Program-made: the position numbers and the translations under genes
Shown: one piece after another, positions 20,391 through 34,017 of the stretch
Position numbering within the stretch: position 1 is the stretch's first letter
Layout of the letters: each line of letters starts with the position of its first letter
Notes under the pieces: model-generated
The model's database searches: none
What the model was told of the DNA's origin: nothing
The model's input: only the letters and a program-made list of their open reading frames with translations
NCBI RefSeq assembly: GCF_003573695.1
Contig: NC_039363.1
Span: 148,894,826 to 148,958,825, forward strand
DNA: 64,000 bases
From: Papaver somniferum
Taxonomy: Eukaryota; Streptophyta; Magnoliopsida; Ranunculales; Papaveraceae
Reading direction: 5' to 3'

Positions 20391-23175
20391 TCTTGGGTAT
20401 TTTTGTGGGTGACAGATTTATTCAATCCTATAAGCTTTTCTGTGTGAGACAGATTTGTTTATCAAGTTTTCGACTTTGAGTCGTAGCAACTCTTAGTTGT
20501 GGGTGAGATCAGTTGAGGGAATCAAGTGCGTAGTATCCTGTTGGAATCTAATAGGAACCTAATATTGTATATATTCTTCTCATTTTATAGGTGTTTATGG
20601 TATCTTGTTGCACTAATTTCTTATATTTGTGCCAAATTTTATATATTTTGTTTATCTTGTTCGTTGGGAGTAAAATTGTGGTAATATTCTGATTTTTGTA
20701 ATGGCAGGAGACTAAATAGAGTCAGCAAAGAAGGGTTGAACAATGGGAAGTTGTCGCACCATGCTAAGACATTTCGGTGCAATATATATAAGTGAATGCA
20801 TGAGAAGCAACATGAAGGGATCATAGTTGAGGTATTGGCTAACAATTGATAGTGGATGACTGAATGGGCCTAAGTTCAAGTAACAGATGCTACACACGTT
20901 TGGGAAAGAAGAAGCCCATATGACTTTAACCTAACCTCATATACTCAAGCCAGGTGTTAATGTTTAACATCCAAGTGAACCCTTTTATCATCTTCCCATT
21001 TCCATTTCCAATTCCAAGATCAGAACAAAAAGCAAAAAAAATTGTACTCTTTCACCCGACAACTGCACCCATTCCTCTATCTTCTGTGTACTAGACCATC
21101 ACCGCCAAACTCTGTTTCCTTCTCTTTCAAGTTGTCAAGTACCTCTATCACCATATTTCACCAGTCATCTTTGTACTCATTTCAAGCTAGCCCTAAATAT
21201 CAGTAGTTGCTACTTCAGGAACAATAGGGTCGGCGAATTTGTCTCTAAGAGCAGTGAGAATCGCAGCTAAAGCTCTGATTTTCAATCTCTCTGCAACATC
21301 AACATCATCAGAAAATCACTTATTGGGAGCAATAGTGTGGCGCTGCAGTGGTGAGTAGTCATATCAAATCCCTATTTTCTACACTTGTAATTGTTGACTA
21401 TGGGGATTGATTGAAAATTGAGGAGAAATTTTTATATAAATAGAGAAGGGGGTTGTGATGTAAAACTCAAACCCGGACTAGCCGGAGCAACTAGAAGTAG
21501 TGAATTAGGTTTAATTTCAATGTTTGTTATGTTCTAAAATCTCTGCTAGGGAAGAGATGAAACCCTTTAATAATTAGAATTTCTTTGTTTGATTTACTTT
21601 TTCTTCATGGTGTTTTGAATGAAAAGAATGATTTAATCTCTGAATACTAGCAATTTACTCTCACTTTGTATGTGAAGCATCCATGGTAGTTGGAACAATT
21701 CTTTGTTATGTATTGAAGCTTATATGAAATGATTTTGTTCAATCTGTGATTATCTATGATTTAATCAGATAGATAATGCTAGGGATTGACATATTTTGCT
21801 GAGGTTAAGTCATTCATTTGTATATGTGATTATATCACTTCAAGGTTGTTTGAGGCTAGCATCTCTATAGCTCCTTGATTGAAAAGAGAACTAGTATATC
21901 AACTAGGGAATTTCTATGCTTTTAGGGGGTAGATTCAAATCCCTAGTTTATCTTTGCATTGTTTGCTTCTTTTGTGTTTCATCAACATCATATAATCGTA
22001 TCGATGCACAACCAAAACCCTTTTGTCACTCTTGTTTGAATCAGTTTAAGTAAGACTTTAGAATCAACTCTACACCCACCTTGTCCCTGTGGATCGACCT
22101 GCATTTGCACTATACACAATAAGGCACCGTGCACTTGCAGTTTAATATTGTAGGCATCTCCTTATCCTACAGGATCAGAGACTTAAGGAGCGCAACTGTA
22201 CCTTGAATCAGTGATAGTAGGCTAGTGTCTGTAGCGGTTTAATACATTGTGGTGTTCAATCTGGACTAGGTCCTGGGGGTTTTCTGCATCTGCGATTTCC
22301 TCGTTAACAAAATTCTGGTGTTTGTGTTATTTCTTTTCCACATTATATTTTGTTATATAATTGAAATATCACAGGTTGTGTGTTGTATCGATCAATTAGG
22401 AAATCCAACCTTTGGTTGTTGATTGAGATTGATTGATCCTTGAACATTGGTCTCTTGTACCGTTCAAGTAATTCCTCTTATATTCAATCGAGCTGGAAGA
22501 TTTCTATTTGTTGATTGCGGATTGAATTAAGAGTTGGAGATATTAAACTCTTCTATATACTTTTCTCTAGATTGAGTCTGACTGTCTATTTGACTCTCTA
22601 GAAAGTATATTACAGTATGTCCTCTCAGATTTCCAAACGAATTGTTGGGTGTGGTTGTTAGACCCCCGCATTTTCAATATATATATACATGCATAGACTT
22701 TATTATAACTTATTTGGTTTATTGTTATTTCTTTATTGTTTTTTTAAGCATAGTATTTAATTTTTGATCGATAGATTCATACAAAACCTTGGTTGGTAGC
22801 CTAGCAACAAGCTGAGCACCAACACCCTTTTGAATAGAAACACCTAATCTATAGAAATGGAATTTATTCTTTATTATTTTATTTTATTTTTAAATATTCA
22901 AAAGTCTCTTCAAATATCACATATTTCGGAGAGACTTTGTTTAACCCTTTTATGGTATATTTTCACTTAAAAGTCTCTAAGAATCCCCCATAACCTAAAA
23001 TCATTGATTTGCAAATCCAAATCCAAATCCAAATCCAATAACAGAGAATTCTAAAGACTTTCAGAAAGTCATTATCCTATAACATAAACTCTCGAAGATT
23101 TACAAAAACTCCCTATCGACTAACATGAGATTTGGAATGTCTCTAAAATTCCCTATAAATCTCTAAGAAGATAGG
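20391..23175. repeat. Non-coding repeat-derived region, interrupted repeat family
   Basis: No coding evidence. Sequence at 20400-20537 and 22165-22670 appears to be one repeat interrupted by about 1.6 kb of other DNA. The part at 22270-22340 (TTTCCTCGTTAACAAAAT core) recurs at 27690-27760 and inverted at 24910-24930. The inserted part includes CCCTGTGGATCGACCTGCA near 22087, a word common near gypsy LTR ends. AAATCC repeats occur at 23013-23037. At 22890-23175 several GAGAGTC/GACTCTC-type words recur. Confidence 0.45.
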
Positions 23176-24260
23176 CTAATTACAAGAAATACACGAAGTA
23201 AGCCGCCAAGCAGGAAAAAAGAAACATAACAATAAAGAAAAATCAAAAACCTTAGAACCACTAGAGAGGAATATAGGATCAAACAACAAAAGCTTCCAGT
23301 TAGCAATTACGTCTTGAAGATAAAAATTGTTAAAGTTAGAACTATGATTGGTAGAATCCAAATGAAAGGAATTCACTTTGCACTCCCTGTTAACAGCATC
23401 AATTGATCTTTTCTTACCGTTGAAACATCCAGAATATCTTTCGAGACCGACATTCCAGCAAATGCTTACATGGATACATTTCTACACATCTTTACCGCAA
23501 CCATTATAGACAGACAAGACTTGTGCAACTCAAGCAAATTCAAAAGGTAAGCAATTGGATATTGGCTTGAGCACAAAAATACACCCACATTTGTTGGGTA
23601 TAAATGCATTCCCAAATTCGAAGATAAAGAGCTTCTTTTCCAACTAGCAAGTCTGGATTTACATTTCTCAACTAATTTATCCCATTTCGAACTTGAAAGA
23701 GCATGTTCCCTTAGAGGAAGGCCGAGGTAAATAGATGGAAAAAACATTACACTTATTACTCTATCGCATTTACAACCCAGCACAGCAGCAAGAGTATTTA
23801 GGCTATTAACTTCCCCGTATGTATTAGCTTTCTAAGAATCATATAGTTCTCTTATTAAGAGGATGTACTAACCTTATTAAGAATCATCTAGAGAAGTACT
23901 AACCTTACTAAGAGCGTGTATTAAACTTTCAAGTTCAGAAGTATAGGCTATTATCTAGATAAGTATACACAAAAAGACTACACTTACTAAGGTTAGTATA
24001 TAAGCCAGAAGCAAACTCGAAAGATAAAATCAAATAATTTAAGAATCTAACTTGCTCCAAATCAGCGTCTAAAAACACCAAAGTGTCGTCAGGGAACTGT
24101 GGGTGAGATATAGAAGTATCCTCTTCTTTAACATTGAATCCTTCCAACTTTCCAGCCACCAAAGACTTAGAGAACAAGACATTAAGAGGAAAATCACCTT
24201 GGCGTAAGACTTTCTCACTATTGAATGTGCCACAAGAATTCCCATTAACCAACACATTCT
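23176..24260 (-). pseudogene. LINE reverse-transcriptase fragment, minus strand
   Basis: On the minus strand, 24255-23935 encodes RT sequence including VLRQGDFPLNVLF and a degenerate active-site block PDDTLVFLDAD. The stretch at 23783-23466 continues with the thumb (YLGLPLRE, SSSKWDKLVEKCKSRLASWK). About 110 bp of unrelated sequence separates the two parts (near 23820-23930). It is a third LINE lineage distinct from A/B and from the 18.4-20.4 kb fragment. No intact domain remains. Confidence 0.75.
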
Positions 24261-24349
24261 AATATGAAATTTCCGTTAACCCGTTGTTTTTCAGTCTTCA
24301 ATCTTCAAGGTCGATTAGTAAATTTTGATAGTGAGCTATTATGTTTTAT

Positions 24350-25340
24350 TACAATTCTGAGGTTGACTCTATTAGACTAGAAATCAAGAAATTTTTTTTG
24401 ATGTACTAAAATTGATAACAAGCTTGACATACCAAATCTTGTGAGTTTGATTAAGCAATGCTCTAACATTCTTAAATGAAAATCAATTTATGTTTTAAAT
24501 ATATATTTCGAATAGGAGTGACTCACCATTTTATCCGAGTTGCGTTGGAGAATGACAGATACGATATTCTTCTTTTTTAATCACATACTAAAAAATAATC
24601 TAAAAACCCTCACAAAATAAAGGACAAAGTCAAAAGTGAAATGACGAGGGTACCAAGTACACCACAATCTTTTCGATATCAACTTATAAGTCCGATACCT
24701 TGTGCGATCGTCTATGGACAAAGAATTCGAGACAATACAACAACAAGATAAAAAAACATTTAAACATCAACAAGATAATCATTTGATAATAGTTATAGTA
24801 CATGACTGATTCAACTATAGGATCAATATCAAGTGCTTGGATTAACGTACAGTGTAACTTACTTTATTATAACTAAACAATTAAAATATTGAAGTAAAGT
24901 AGGTGACACAACAAGATTTTGGTAACGAGGAAACAATAAATGAAGAAAAATCCTGAGACCTAGTTCAGTTTTGAATACTCTCAGAATTAAGCCGCTACAC
25001 AAATACGCAACCAACTTCATATAGTTGAGACCAAGTAAACCCTTAGTTACCTAGTTTCCTCAATAACCATGCGCCTACAACCAGTCTGGACAACGCATGT
25101 GAATCCCAAGATAGAATCCACTATCTTAAGTTGCTTCAGTCTCTCTGAAGACTTTAAGCACTCAACCTTTTAGATCGTCTTACAAACAGTAAATGACTAA
25201 TTTGTTTGGTAAGCACTCTTTTTATCTCAAGAAATTAATCACAAATATATGTGTTGAGTGTGATAAAGGATTTTGTATTTAAAATCAATTAAACTCCTTT
25301 ATCGGGTTTTATATATTCCAAGTTCTGGATTAAACAAGTT
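24350..25340. repeat. Partial copies of the fold-back element (terminus and inverted core)
   Basis: Positions 24410-24475 (CTTGACATACCAAA ... AGCAATGCTCTAACA) match the right terminus of the adjacent element at 29740-29796 in direct orientation. Positions 24640-25340 match the element core at 27330-27960 in inverted orientation, for example ACGAGGGTACC against GGGTACCCTCG and the AACGAGGAAA word. This looks like a second, rearranged or deleted copy lying next to the fold-back element. Confidence 0.6.
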
Positions 25341-25359
25341 AACCAGATCAAGTCAAACA

Positions 25360-28300
25360 TGTTAGAGCATAGCTCGGTTGAACTCATCAAGCGTTCGTAT
25401 GTCAAGTTTGGTTGTCATATATTAGTACCAAAACTCATCTAGAGTCGCTTGATTAATTATTAGAGTCACTTCGTTTAGGTTAGACAAGAAAGTATAAGAA
25501 TGTTGAGACTTACAAGTATTACTCTGAAGACCTGAAGAGTGTGAAGAAGTAACGACTTCAACAAAGATATCATCCTTACACTTGAGTTTAGTAATACTGA
25601 CTTGAATTGTTACCATTTCTAACGTATCTTTCAAGTCGCTTTATATTGTAAACATAACATGCGAAGCTATATTTATGAAACTCTAGTGATTAAACTTGGT
25701 CATAGCAGTATGATCAAAGTATCAAGGAATTATATTGAATTACGAAGTATAACGCTTATCTTTTGCACTTCTTAAGTACGACATCAACATAATCTATGTA
25801 GTAGTTAATTGATTATGTGTGGGATGTAGCTGTGATTTCATCCTAGGAAACTACATACTATTACATTGGTTCAAGGAAGTAGATGTATGAACTTGTTTCA
25901 CAATCGAAAGGGAAATCATAAGTGTGTTGCTCGGGTTTTCATTGAAGATTACAATGCAAGATGAAAAGGTAGAACCAATCTTAACTTATGTTGAGAATCA
26001 AGGTAGAACCGGTCATAGCCTATATTGTGTGACAATGTATAACCTATCCTAACTAGTATTTGGAGACAAGGTATAACCGGCCATAGCCTATATTCAGTCA
26101 CATCGTTTAATCGATCCTAACTAGTTTTTGGAAGCAAGGTATAACCGGTCATAACCTATATCTAGTGACATGGTACAACCGATCCTAACTTGTATTGGAA
26201 AGCAGGGTAAAATTGGTCATAACCTATATTGAGAGACATGGTATAATATCGGTCCTAACTTAGTTTGGGAGTCATGGTAGAACCGGTCCCAGGAGCAAAA
26301 CCGAGTTTCCAATATTCACATATTTCTTTATGTTGTGTTTGAATTTGGAATTAGGATTTGCTAAGATAAAAAACTTATAGATGTCGATATTATTTGAACA
26401 TGTGCATAACTCTTATCATTAATTGTTCAATGATATTCCTTGAGGCTCAAGGTGATCCTAAACTGAAATATTGAAAAGTATTTAATTATGATTTTCGATT
26501 TTATATGTTTTAATTACCAGCAATTAAGGCATAAACTCTAGAAAAAGATTATTAGTTAATGTGATAAACTAATAATAGAAATTTTCTAAGAGAGATTTCG
26601 GAAATATTGTTTGACATTAATTGGAAATAGGATTGCATATCTTTAGAATATTTTCGATTTTGGAATTTTCTTATTGTTCAAACAACCTTAGTCTATAAAT
26701 ATTTGATTTTGCATTTCTTGCAAACTATCCTAAGAGTCAGGAAAACTTCATTCGTGTTTTTTCTGGTGGAGCCGTCTATCCGGAGAGGAAAGTACCCTAA
26801 TTAGGGAAAATCTCTTATGACCGCTTGTTTAAAGACTTCTATGGGATCAAGAAGCTTTACGAGTACCGTTGGTGGGAAACTAGATAATTGCATTGTTATT
26901 TTATTTTTCGATTATTGATTTGATTGACTAACGGTTGTTGAAACTTTGATTGCACCTAGTTTGATTATTGTTGAAAGCCTTCTTTTCTGACATAAGGGTC
27001 ACTCAAACTAGTCAAAGTATCGACGGGATCTTTAAAACTGTTGTTAGATCTAAAGACATGTTGTGATAACTCATTGTTAATGGAATTTGTTCTGCGCGTG
27101 ATTGATCACAAGTGGATTCAAGTTTTTGTGTGCAAGTACTTTAAATATAAACGAATATTTAATTTATCTAATTAGTTTTCGTATCTTGTGAATTTTGTGC
27201 ACACATCTTGATCGGCTAGGATCCAACTAGATATTGTTTATCTTTTATAGACTTGTGATTATCTAGTTGATAAGATCGACATCACTTTATAGTTTCTCTT
27301 TGAGTTCTATATTGTTTGATTGCAAATCCGTAAATTGATTATTTATGTATATAAGACTCGGATTGATCTAACCAGACAAAGGAGTTTATTAGATTAAGCA
27401 TAACATCCTTTGTTGACAACTCAATATATCTTTTACCAAAGATTGAATAGAGTGGTTATCAATTCCTTTACTGTTTGGGATACGATCAAAAGGAGCAAAA
27501 AAACCTGAGATAGTGATTTCTGTCTTGAGATTCACGTGCGTGACCAAAAGGTCGAAGACGCAGGGATACTGAGGGAACTAAGTAATTAGGGGTAGTTTAC
27601 TTGGTCTCAGTTATACGAAGTCGTCTTTTTTCTTTATATAATGACTTAATTTTGAGAGTATTCAAAACTGACCACTAGATCTGGGGGTTTTTATGCATTT
27701 GCGGTTTCCTCGTTAACAAAATCTTGTTTGTGTTATTTACTTTACTTCCACATTATATTTTTTTATTATAATAAAGTAAACTACACTTGTACATTAATCC
27801 TAATCACTTGACATGGATCCTATAGTTAATCGGTATTGTACCATAACTATATCAAGTGAATATCAAGTTGTCGTATTATCTCGACTTTGTCCGTAAACGA
27901 TCACACTTGATATTGTACTTATAGGTTGAAATTAAAAGATTGTGATGTGTTTGGGTACCCTCGACTTTCAAAATAAAATTACCAGATTCAGATACTGAAG
28001 AGTACTACCAAATGATATCTTATTGATCTAAATAAGACTACTGAATAATCAGTCTATCAAAAGAAAAATTAGATCTAGTCAGATCCCAGCCGATCAAGTT
28101 TGTGCACTAATAAAATCATGAAGATACAAAACCAATAAGAAAAATCTTCTTGTCTTCAATCTTTAATAGTCTTTTATACCTGCACAATAACAAACTTGAT
28201 TCCTGACTTATGATCGATCATGCACAAAACAGAGTCTGTTAACAATGGATGATCACCAGTCAATGTTAAACTCTTGATCTAGTTTGAGTGACCTTATGTC

Positions 28301-29800
28301 AGAAGAGAAGGCTCTCAATAATAATCAAACCAGGTGCAAATCAAGAGATAACTACCGTTAGTCAATCAAATCAATAATCGAAAACTAAAGTGACAATATG
28401 GATTTAGTTTCCCATAAACGGTACTAGTAGACGCTTCTTGATCCCAAATAAGTCTTTAAACTAATGTACGTAAGAGATTTCGCCTAATTATTTACTCTCT
28501 TCTCCAAGATAGTATTACGAGAATACTATTAGTCGGCTAAACCAAAAATAAAAAAAGATAAAGTTTGCCTGGCTCGGGATAAGTTTGTAAGAAGAACAAA
28601 CTTCACTATTTATAGATCAAGGTAGTTTGGACACCAAGGAATTTCCATAACCGAAGATATTCTAAAGATATGCAATAAAGCACCTAAATTCGGTTTTATA
28701 AATTCCAACCAATATCCAAATGGACAACCGAAATCTTCATGGATAACTCAATATTAGATAGCAGTTAACTAATATATATTTCCATAGATATGTTTTGATT
28801 GCCGGTAAAACCAAAACATATTAACTTCGAAAATCTCAAAAGATGCTCTATTATTTCAGTTTGGGATCTCATCTTGGGTATCAAGGAATATCTTTGAACA
28901 ATTAAGAAATAATATTTCATCACATGTTCAAATTACTCATTATGTAAACATCTTGAACTTTCTTATTTTTCAAACTCAATTTCCAAATCACACAAACCCT
29001 GAAGTGTACCTGACTTATAGAAATCGGTTTTTCCTATTGGGACCGGTTCTACCATGATACCTAAAGCAAGTAAGGATCGTTTCTACCTTGACTCCCAATA
29101 TAGGTAGGGATCGATTCTACCTTGACTCCCAACATAAGCTAAGATCAGTTCTAACTTGATTCCCCTATATAGGTTAGGATCGATCCAACCTTAAGATCTT
29201 TAATGAAAAACGGACCTTCAATCTTTTAGATTTCCTTTCGACTATGAAAAAAGTTCGTATGTTTACTTCCTTTAACTCATGCAATTAAACATAGTTTTCT
29301 AGGTATGAAATCAAAACTATGTTCACTACACAATTTATTAACGAGCACAACGATTATATCGATGTCGCAATTACGAAGTCCAAAAAATAAGCATTAGACT
29401 TCATAAATCAATATACCAATATAAAGCACTTATCATTATTGATATATTATTTCTTGACAGTTTTATCACAATATGATGATCAAGTCTATTTTAGTATAGT
29501 TTCACATATATAACTTCGCATGTTATGTTTTCAATCAGAAACGACTTGAAAGCTTATGATATATAAATGGCTAACCTTAAGTGGAAGGATGATTTTATTG
29601 TCGCTGTTGATACGTCTTTGGAATCTTCAGGTCTTCAGAGTAATACATGTATGTCTCAATATTTCTAGACTTCCTAGTCTAACCTAACGAAGTTGACTCT
29701 AGTAATCTAATCAGGCGATTTATGAGTTTTGGTATTAAAATATGACAACCAACTTTGACATACCAACACTTGGTAGGTTCAACTGAGCAATGATCTAACA
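25360..29800. mobile_element. Fold-back element with ~1.8-kb inverted arms
   Basis: The left end TGTTAGAGCATAGC (25360) mirrors the right end GAGCAATGATCTAACA (29796). Blocks appear in the left arm and in reverse order and complement in the right arm with near-equal spacing: terminus; CAGGTCTTCAGAGTAAT-type block (25520 / 29620); GAACCGGT tandem repeats (26000-26290 / 29035-29180); AAAGACTTCTATGGGATC block (26830 / 28440); GACATAAGGGTCACTCAAAC block (26980 / 28280). The centre is about 27270-28060. No transposase was found. Arms differ by many substitutions, so the structure is old. Target duplication not established. Confidence 0.65.
26000..26290. repeat. 67-69-bp tandem repeats in left arm of the fold-back element
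   Basis: Units starting near GGTATAACCGGTCATAGCC recur at about 26000, 26069, 26136, 26203 and 26270 (periods 69, 67, 67, 67). Each unit contains a half-unit CGATCCTAACTAG. The right arm (29035-29180) has the corresponding array but with a ~33-bp period. Confidence 0.75.
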
Positions 29801-32215
29801 AAAAGAAAAAAACCAAATATCACAAATTTATCTATAAAATCTGTAGTAATGCTTTTTAGCATTCCCAAAGTGTTGAACCACCTCCCCAGGATTTAACTTG
29901 GATCCTCTCTTTTCCAAAACATTAATCTGTTTGTTTATTGATTTAGATAATTGTAGCTTTTTTCATTGTTTTTTTTCTTTCTCTCGAGGTCAGTCCTAGC
30001 CTATCTTGTTTTTTTTTCTTGATTTTTTTAATAAACTCTTCTAGTAAGTTTCTTTATTTTTTAATAATTTTTACTGGAGAATGTCGGAGTTGATTGTTTG
30101 CTTAGATATTATCATCCTCACCCCTTTTCTTCATCAAGCAAAGCCTCTGAAACATTATCCAAACTCTTTCTTTTTCGTGTCCTTTACATCTTTTGTAGTA
30201 AGAAAGTGAAAGTAAACATACACTCTCTTACCCTCCTGTGAATGGTCAAAATAAAAAATGATAGAACATTAAACATGCGGTAATTAAGGGAATGGGGGTT
30301 TACCGGAATTGAAAAGACGCTATTTAAGGATCTTTTTCTCTCATCTTTATCTTCCAATCAAACTAAAAAAAGAGTCAATGTGAAAAATATTACCTACATG
30401 GGAAGCGGGGGCTGAATTAGGATTTGACTTACCCTTCTGGTCGCCCCAAAAAGCTCAAAATCCATTTTTTTCACAACCTTTTTCAGTTGGGCATAAAAAA
30501 GTGTATAAATTTTAGGCTTAATCACGGGTAAAAAATGCTCAAACCTGGACCATAGAGAAAGTTTAATTCCGCCATGATGGGAATTAATATCTAAAATCCC
30601 AAAGACTAAGTATGAGGCTCTATGCACGTGCTAGTTATAAGATATTTAAGAAAACGGGAGCTGAAATTGAGATCTCATTTAAAGAGAAAGATATCATATA
30701 TCTAGAGTTTGTTTTTGTGTCCTATATATTGATGTTCATGGTCGGTTTCAGCTCATTTTCTAGAAAAACCAAAACCGAAACCACTACTCTCGGTTTCTAA
30801 TTTTTCAAACCAAAACCGCACCATTAACCAAAGGTTGGATTTTAGTTTTACCAGACGGTTTCAGTTTTACCAACTCGGTTCGTGATAACCGATTATTCTG
30901 TCAGATTTAGGTAACTGACAATTCAAAAAATAAAAATTACACAGAAAAGAAAATTTCACAAAGCAAATAAATCACATTGACAACATTCTTAAGCTTATAT
31001 AATTCAACATAGCGATATAGAAATGGTGACCAAAAATGAAAAAAAAAATCAATCAAGAAAATATGTGTTCTCATAATAAGATTTTTATTAAATTAAAGTG
31101 ATCAAAGATATATAACCAGAAATCCATGATTGACTTACTCTATAATTTCGTATCTATTAAGAGTAAATAACTTCGCTAACATAATTTAGAATATCCAGAC
31201 TAGAGAAATCTATGAACTCATTATCACCTGATTCATACCGTAAAGACCAAAAAATCATCATCATAACAACGATGAAAAGAAAAATCAAGTACAAGTGAAC
31301 TAATATACACACATACCTAGACATATTTCGGACGAGTATTTAGATCCAATTGTTGTGAAATGAATCAAACATTAAGAAAAAGAAAAAAAAAACAGTAGTA
31401 TTATTATCATCAGAAGAATCCAAGCTTGAATGTAAAAATGGATACAAATCCTATCCTTAGATTGATTGTTTGAGGCGGAAAAGTGATTACTTTTCTTCTT
31501 TCGTCTGAGATAAGACATTTCAAGATATGAGCTTATCATCTTCTTCATAATGTCTTAATACATCATCACATCAATAAGTAACAGATCCAAAATCGAAATA
31601 TGAATCAACTGTTATCTCTAAAACAGATATATATTATTTACAAAGGAAGTAGGAAGACAAGAATAACAAAGTGAAGTAATTGGAGGAGGGAGGCGATGAG
31701 ATTGATAAAGGGATAAAGAGAAAGAAGAATAATGGATTAGAACTAGGGTTGGGTGATTTTATACTCTAAACTAACGGTTATAATCTAATATATCTAAAAT
31801 CGATGGGGGAAACTAAGTACACAAGGATAATCGGTTTATCAACTGGTAGAAGGTTTGGTTTGTGTTCAAACCAAAACGAAACCAGTATTATTGGTTTTTA
31901 ACTTTCTAAACCAAAGCCTAACCATAAGTAAATGGCTCGGTTCCAATTTTTCTTTATTCGGTTTGATCAGATTCTAACGGATAACCTATACCATGTAAAA
32001 GCCTAATTCTATATGGATGGTCCGATCCGCAAGGACCATGATTAGGAATTAATAACCTTGAAATATATTTAATTTTAACTTATATGCTCTTCAATTAGCA
32101 CCGGATCATAAGGAATATATCTTCATGATCTCTATAATAAAAATCGTTTTCCTTCAAGCTAAGGTTCGAAACTTGATGAATAAGTGATTTATTTTACTCT
32201 TCTACTTCTATTACG
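29801..32215. other. Non-coding AT-rich region; possible decayed hAT element with GGTTTCGGTTTT ends
   Basis: No supported gene. Around 30735-30900 and 31850-31990 there are inverted, GGTTTCGGTTTTGG-like stretches (30740 GTCGGTTTCAGC; 31940 TCGGTTCC), the style of subterminal repeats of plant hAT elements. The 0.9 kb between them has no transposase. Flanking duplications were not found. Confidence 0.3.
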
Positions 32216-32423
32216 TTTTTTTTTGATCGATAAAGAAAGGATTAGATTGATCAAAAAAAAAAGTGGTATAAAGATTATACCGCCCTAAACAAAGTACAAA
32301 GAAAGAAAAGCAACAAAACTAAGTTGGTAACACACTACCAAACCTAGTCAGGATCAAAGTAAATTTTACACCAATTTTTCATACATCATAGGAATTAACA
32401 GATTCAAAATCCGTGAATGTTAA
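32216..32423 (-). mobile_element. 3' tail of an older LINE (poly-A end), split by the gypsy insertion
   Basis: A poly-T tract at 32216-32225 marks the 3' end of a minus-strand retroposon. The sequence runs into the gypsy 5' LTR after GTTAA (32419-32423) and resumes after the gypsy at 43311 with the same GTTAA, where LINE zf-RVT and RT sequence follows on the same strand. Continuity is inferred from strand, order and the target duplication. Confidence 0.6.
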
Positions 32424-33994
32424 TGATAGACGCATTTATGTGTCTATTATATCTCAATTGTATATATTGTTAGTGCTCGATTTTGTACTTATTTGGTTAT
32501 TTTATGTCTTTGTAGGTGTTTTTGGAGAAATAAGCTTTTGCGGGAAAATTGGCTCGAAAAGTGGTATTTGCGCTCGTGAGAGAAAATTACTATTCGGACT
32601 CTCAGTTTTGATAAGGGGAACCTCAAATGATAAGGGGTACTCAATTTCTATTCACACCCCTTCAAAGGATAGGGGCACTCCACCTCATGACTTTCATACG
32701 AACAGAAAATGGCGGGAAATTTGTTTGGTTTCTGCATGAACTTCTGAAGATGGACTTGACCAATATTGTTGCATATTTCGGGTATTTGATGCTATATTTA
32801 TGGAAGCTATGTGGGAGATATTCTCGAGAACTTGATCACAAAAGGGAAGAGGAGATAAACAGGGGAAGTACGTACGGTGCTTAGATGAATGAATACGAGA
32901 GTTTCTCCGGTTGGAAGTAAAACAGGGACGTGCATGTTTCGAGTTTTCTTTATCTTGATTTGGAGAATATTTGGAAGATTATGTGAAGATTGTGAGATGA
33001 TATGAACCCTCAGATTTATTTTATACGCTGAGTAGAGCTTGGATAACTGCATGAGACGCGTACAAAGAGTTTGGAAAGAAAGGAAAAGCCGAGACTTTTG
33101 GTTGAAGAAAAAGGAGATTTCTTGGAGATTAAATCGACACGTGGGCTATAAAAGGAGTTGTGATAACTCATATAAGGGGGGCGAAACCTTAGGAGAATTT
33201 TAGAACACCACAGAGCTCGAGAGATAGAGTTGCAGGAAAATACAATATTCTGCTGCTGCTGCTGAAGAGGAAGAACACGAAGAACATTGACGCACAAGTA
33301 TCTGTCGCAGAACAATATCGTTATTCAACAACAGAACCCATCTATCGTTTATCAACAGTAATTGCATTAGGTCTTTAGCTACTGTTTCCTCTTTGTAACA
33401 GAGATTTTGCAACGCCTTCACACTGTTGCGAATCGGTTGTGTTATCACTTTTTCACCTCCTTGTACACTTTTGAGCTATAAAAACATACTTTGAGAACAT
33501 GGTTAATATGAAGAGCTAAACCCCATTGCTGAGGCGATAGAGGAAGCTATTTTTACAACAAAAAGTGGTATATTCTATTTTTATCTTTTTATTTGCAATA
33601 ATTATATGATTATTTGCCTTGAACTATTATTGAATATGATTTTTATTTGAGTGATTGTGATTTACTTTGATGGAGTATGCTTAGTTTTAAGACTTTTGAT
33701 GCTTCATACTTGGTATTTACAATTATTACTTTTGAAAATCTACTTGTTGCAATATTTTAGAATCAAATTAAACGATAAAATTGCATAAATATAAATATTG
33801 GTTTAATCACTTTGAACTTGGGAAATAGTGGAATCTTAGCCTCAGTGTTTCTTTTAATATTGATATCATCTTTGATTGAGTTTGCTATAATTTTCAGTGA
33901 GTTTTCTATTTTAATATTAGAATTTAAGTCTAATTAATATCCTTCACAAGTCTGAGAATCGAACCACTTTTACCACTATCTACAAATTACATCA
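32424..33994 (+). repeat. 5' LTR of the gypsy element
   Basis: Starts TGATAGACGCATTTATG and ends TACAAATTACATCA. It is 1571 bp and highly similar to the 3' LTR throughout. It lacks about 119 bp that are present in the 3' LTR at about 41974-42100 (junction near 32780). An AAAACATAC / TATAAAAAC stretch near 33478 may include its TATA box. Confidence 0.95.
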
Positions 33995-33999
33995 ATTTT

Positions 34000-34017
34000 T
34001 GGCGCCGCCGACGCGGA
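34000..34017 (+). other. Primer-binding site of the gypsy element
   Basis: TGGCGCCGCCGACGCGGA starts 5 bp after the 5' LTR. The TGGCGCCG start is the usual Athila-type primer-binding site. Confidence 0.75.

Noticed and set aside
20537..22170. LTR element inserted into a repeat with TATCCT-like flanks
   Set aside because: The flanking similarity is only 5-6 bases and the ends do not form matching LTRs by eye.
18050..23175. One DNA transposon enclosing 18.1-23.2 kb, based on GAGAGTC words at both ends
   Set aside because: The inverted similarity is patchy, and no clear terminal repeat or target duplication was found.
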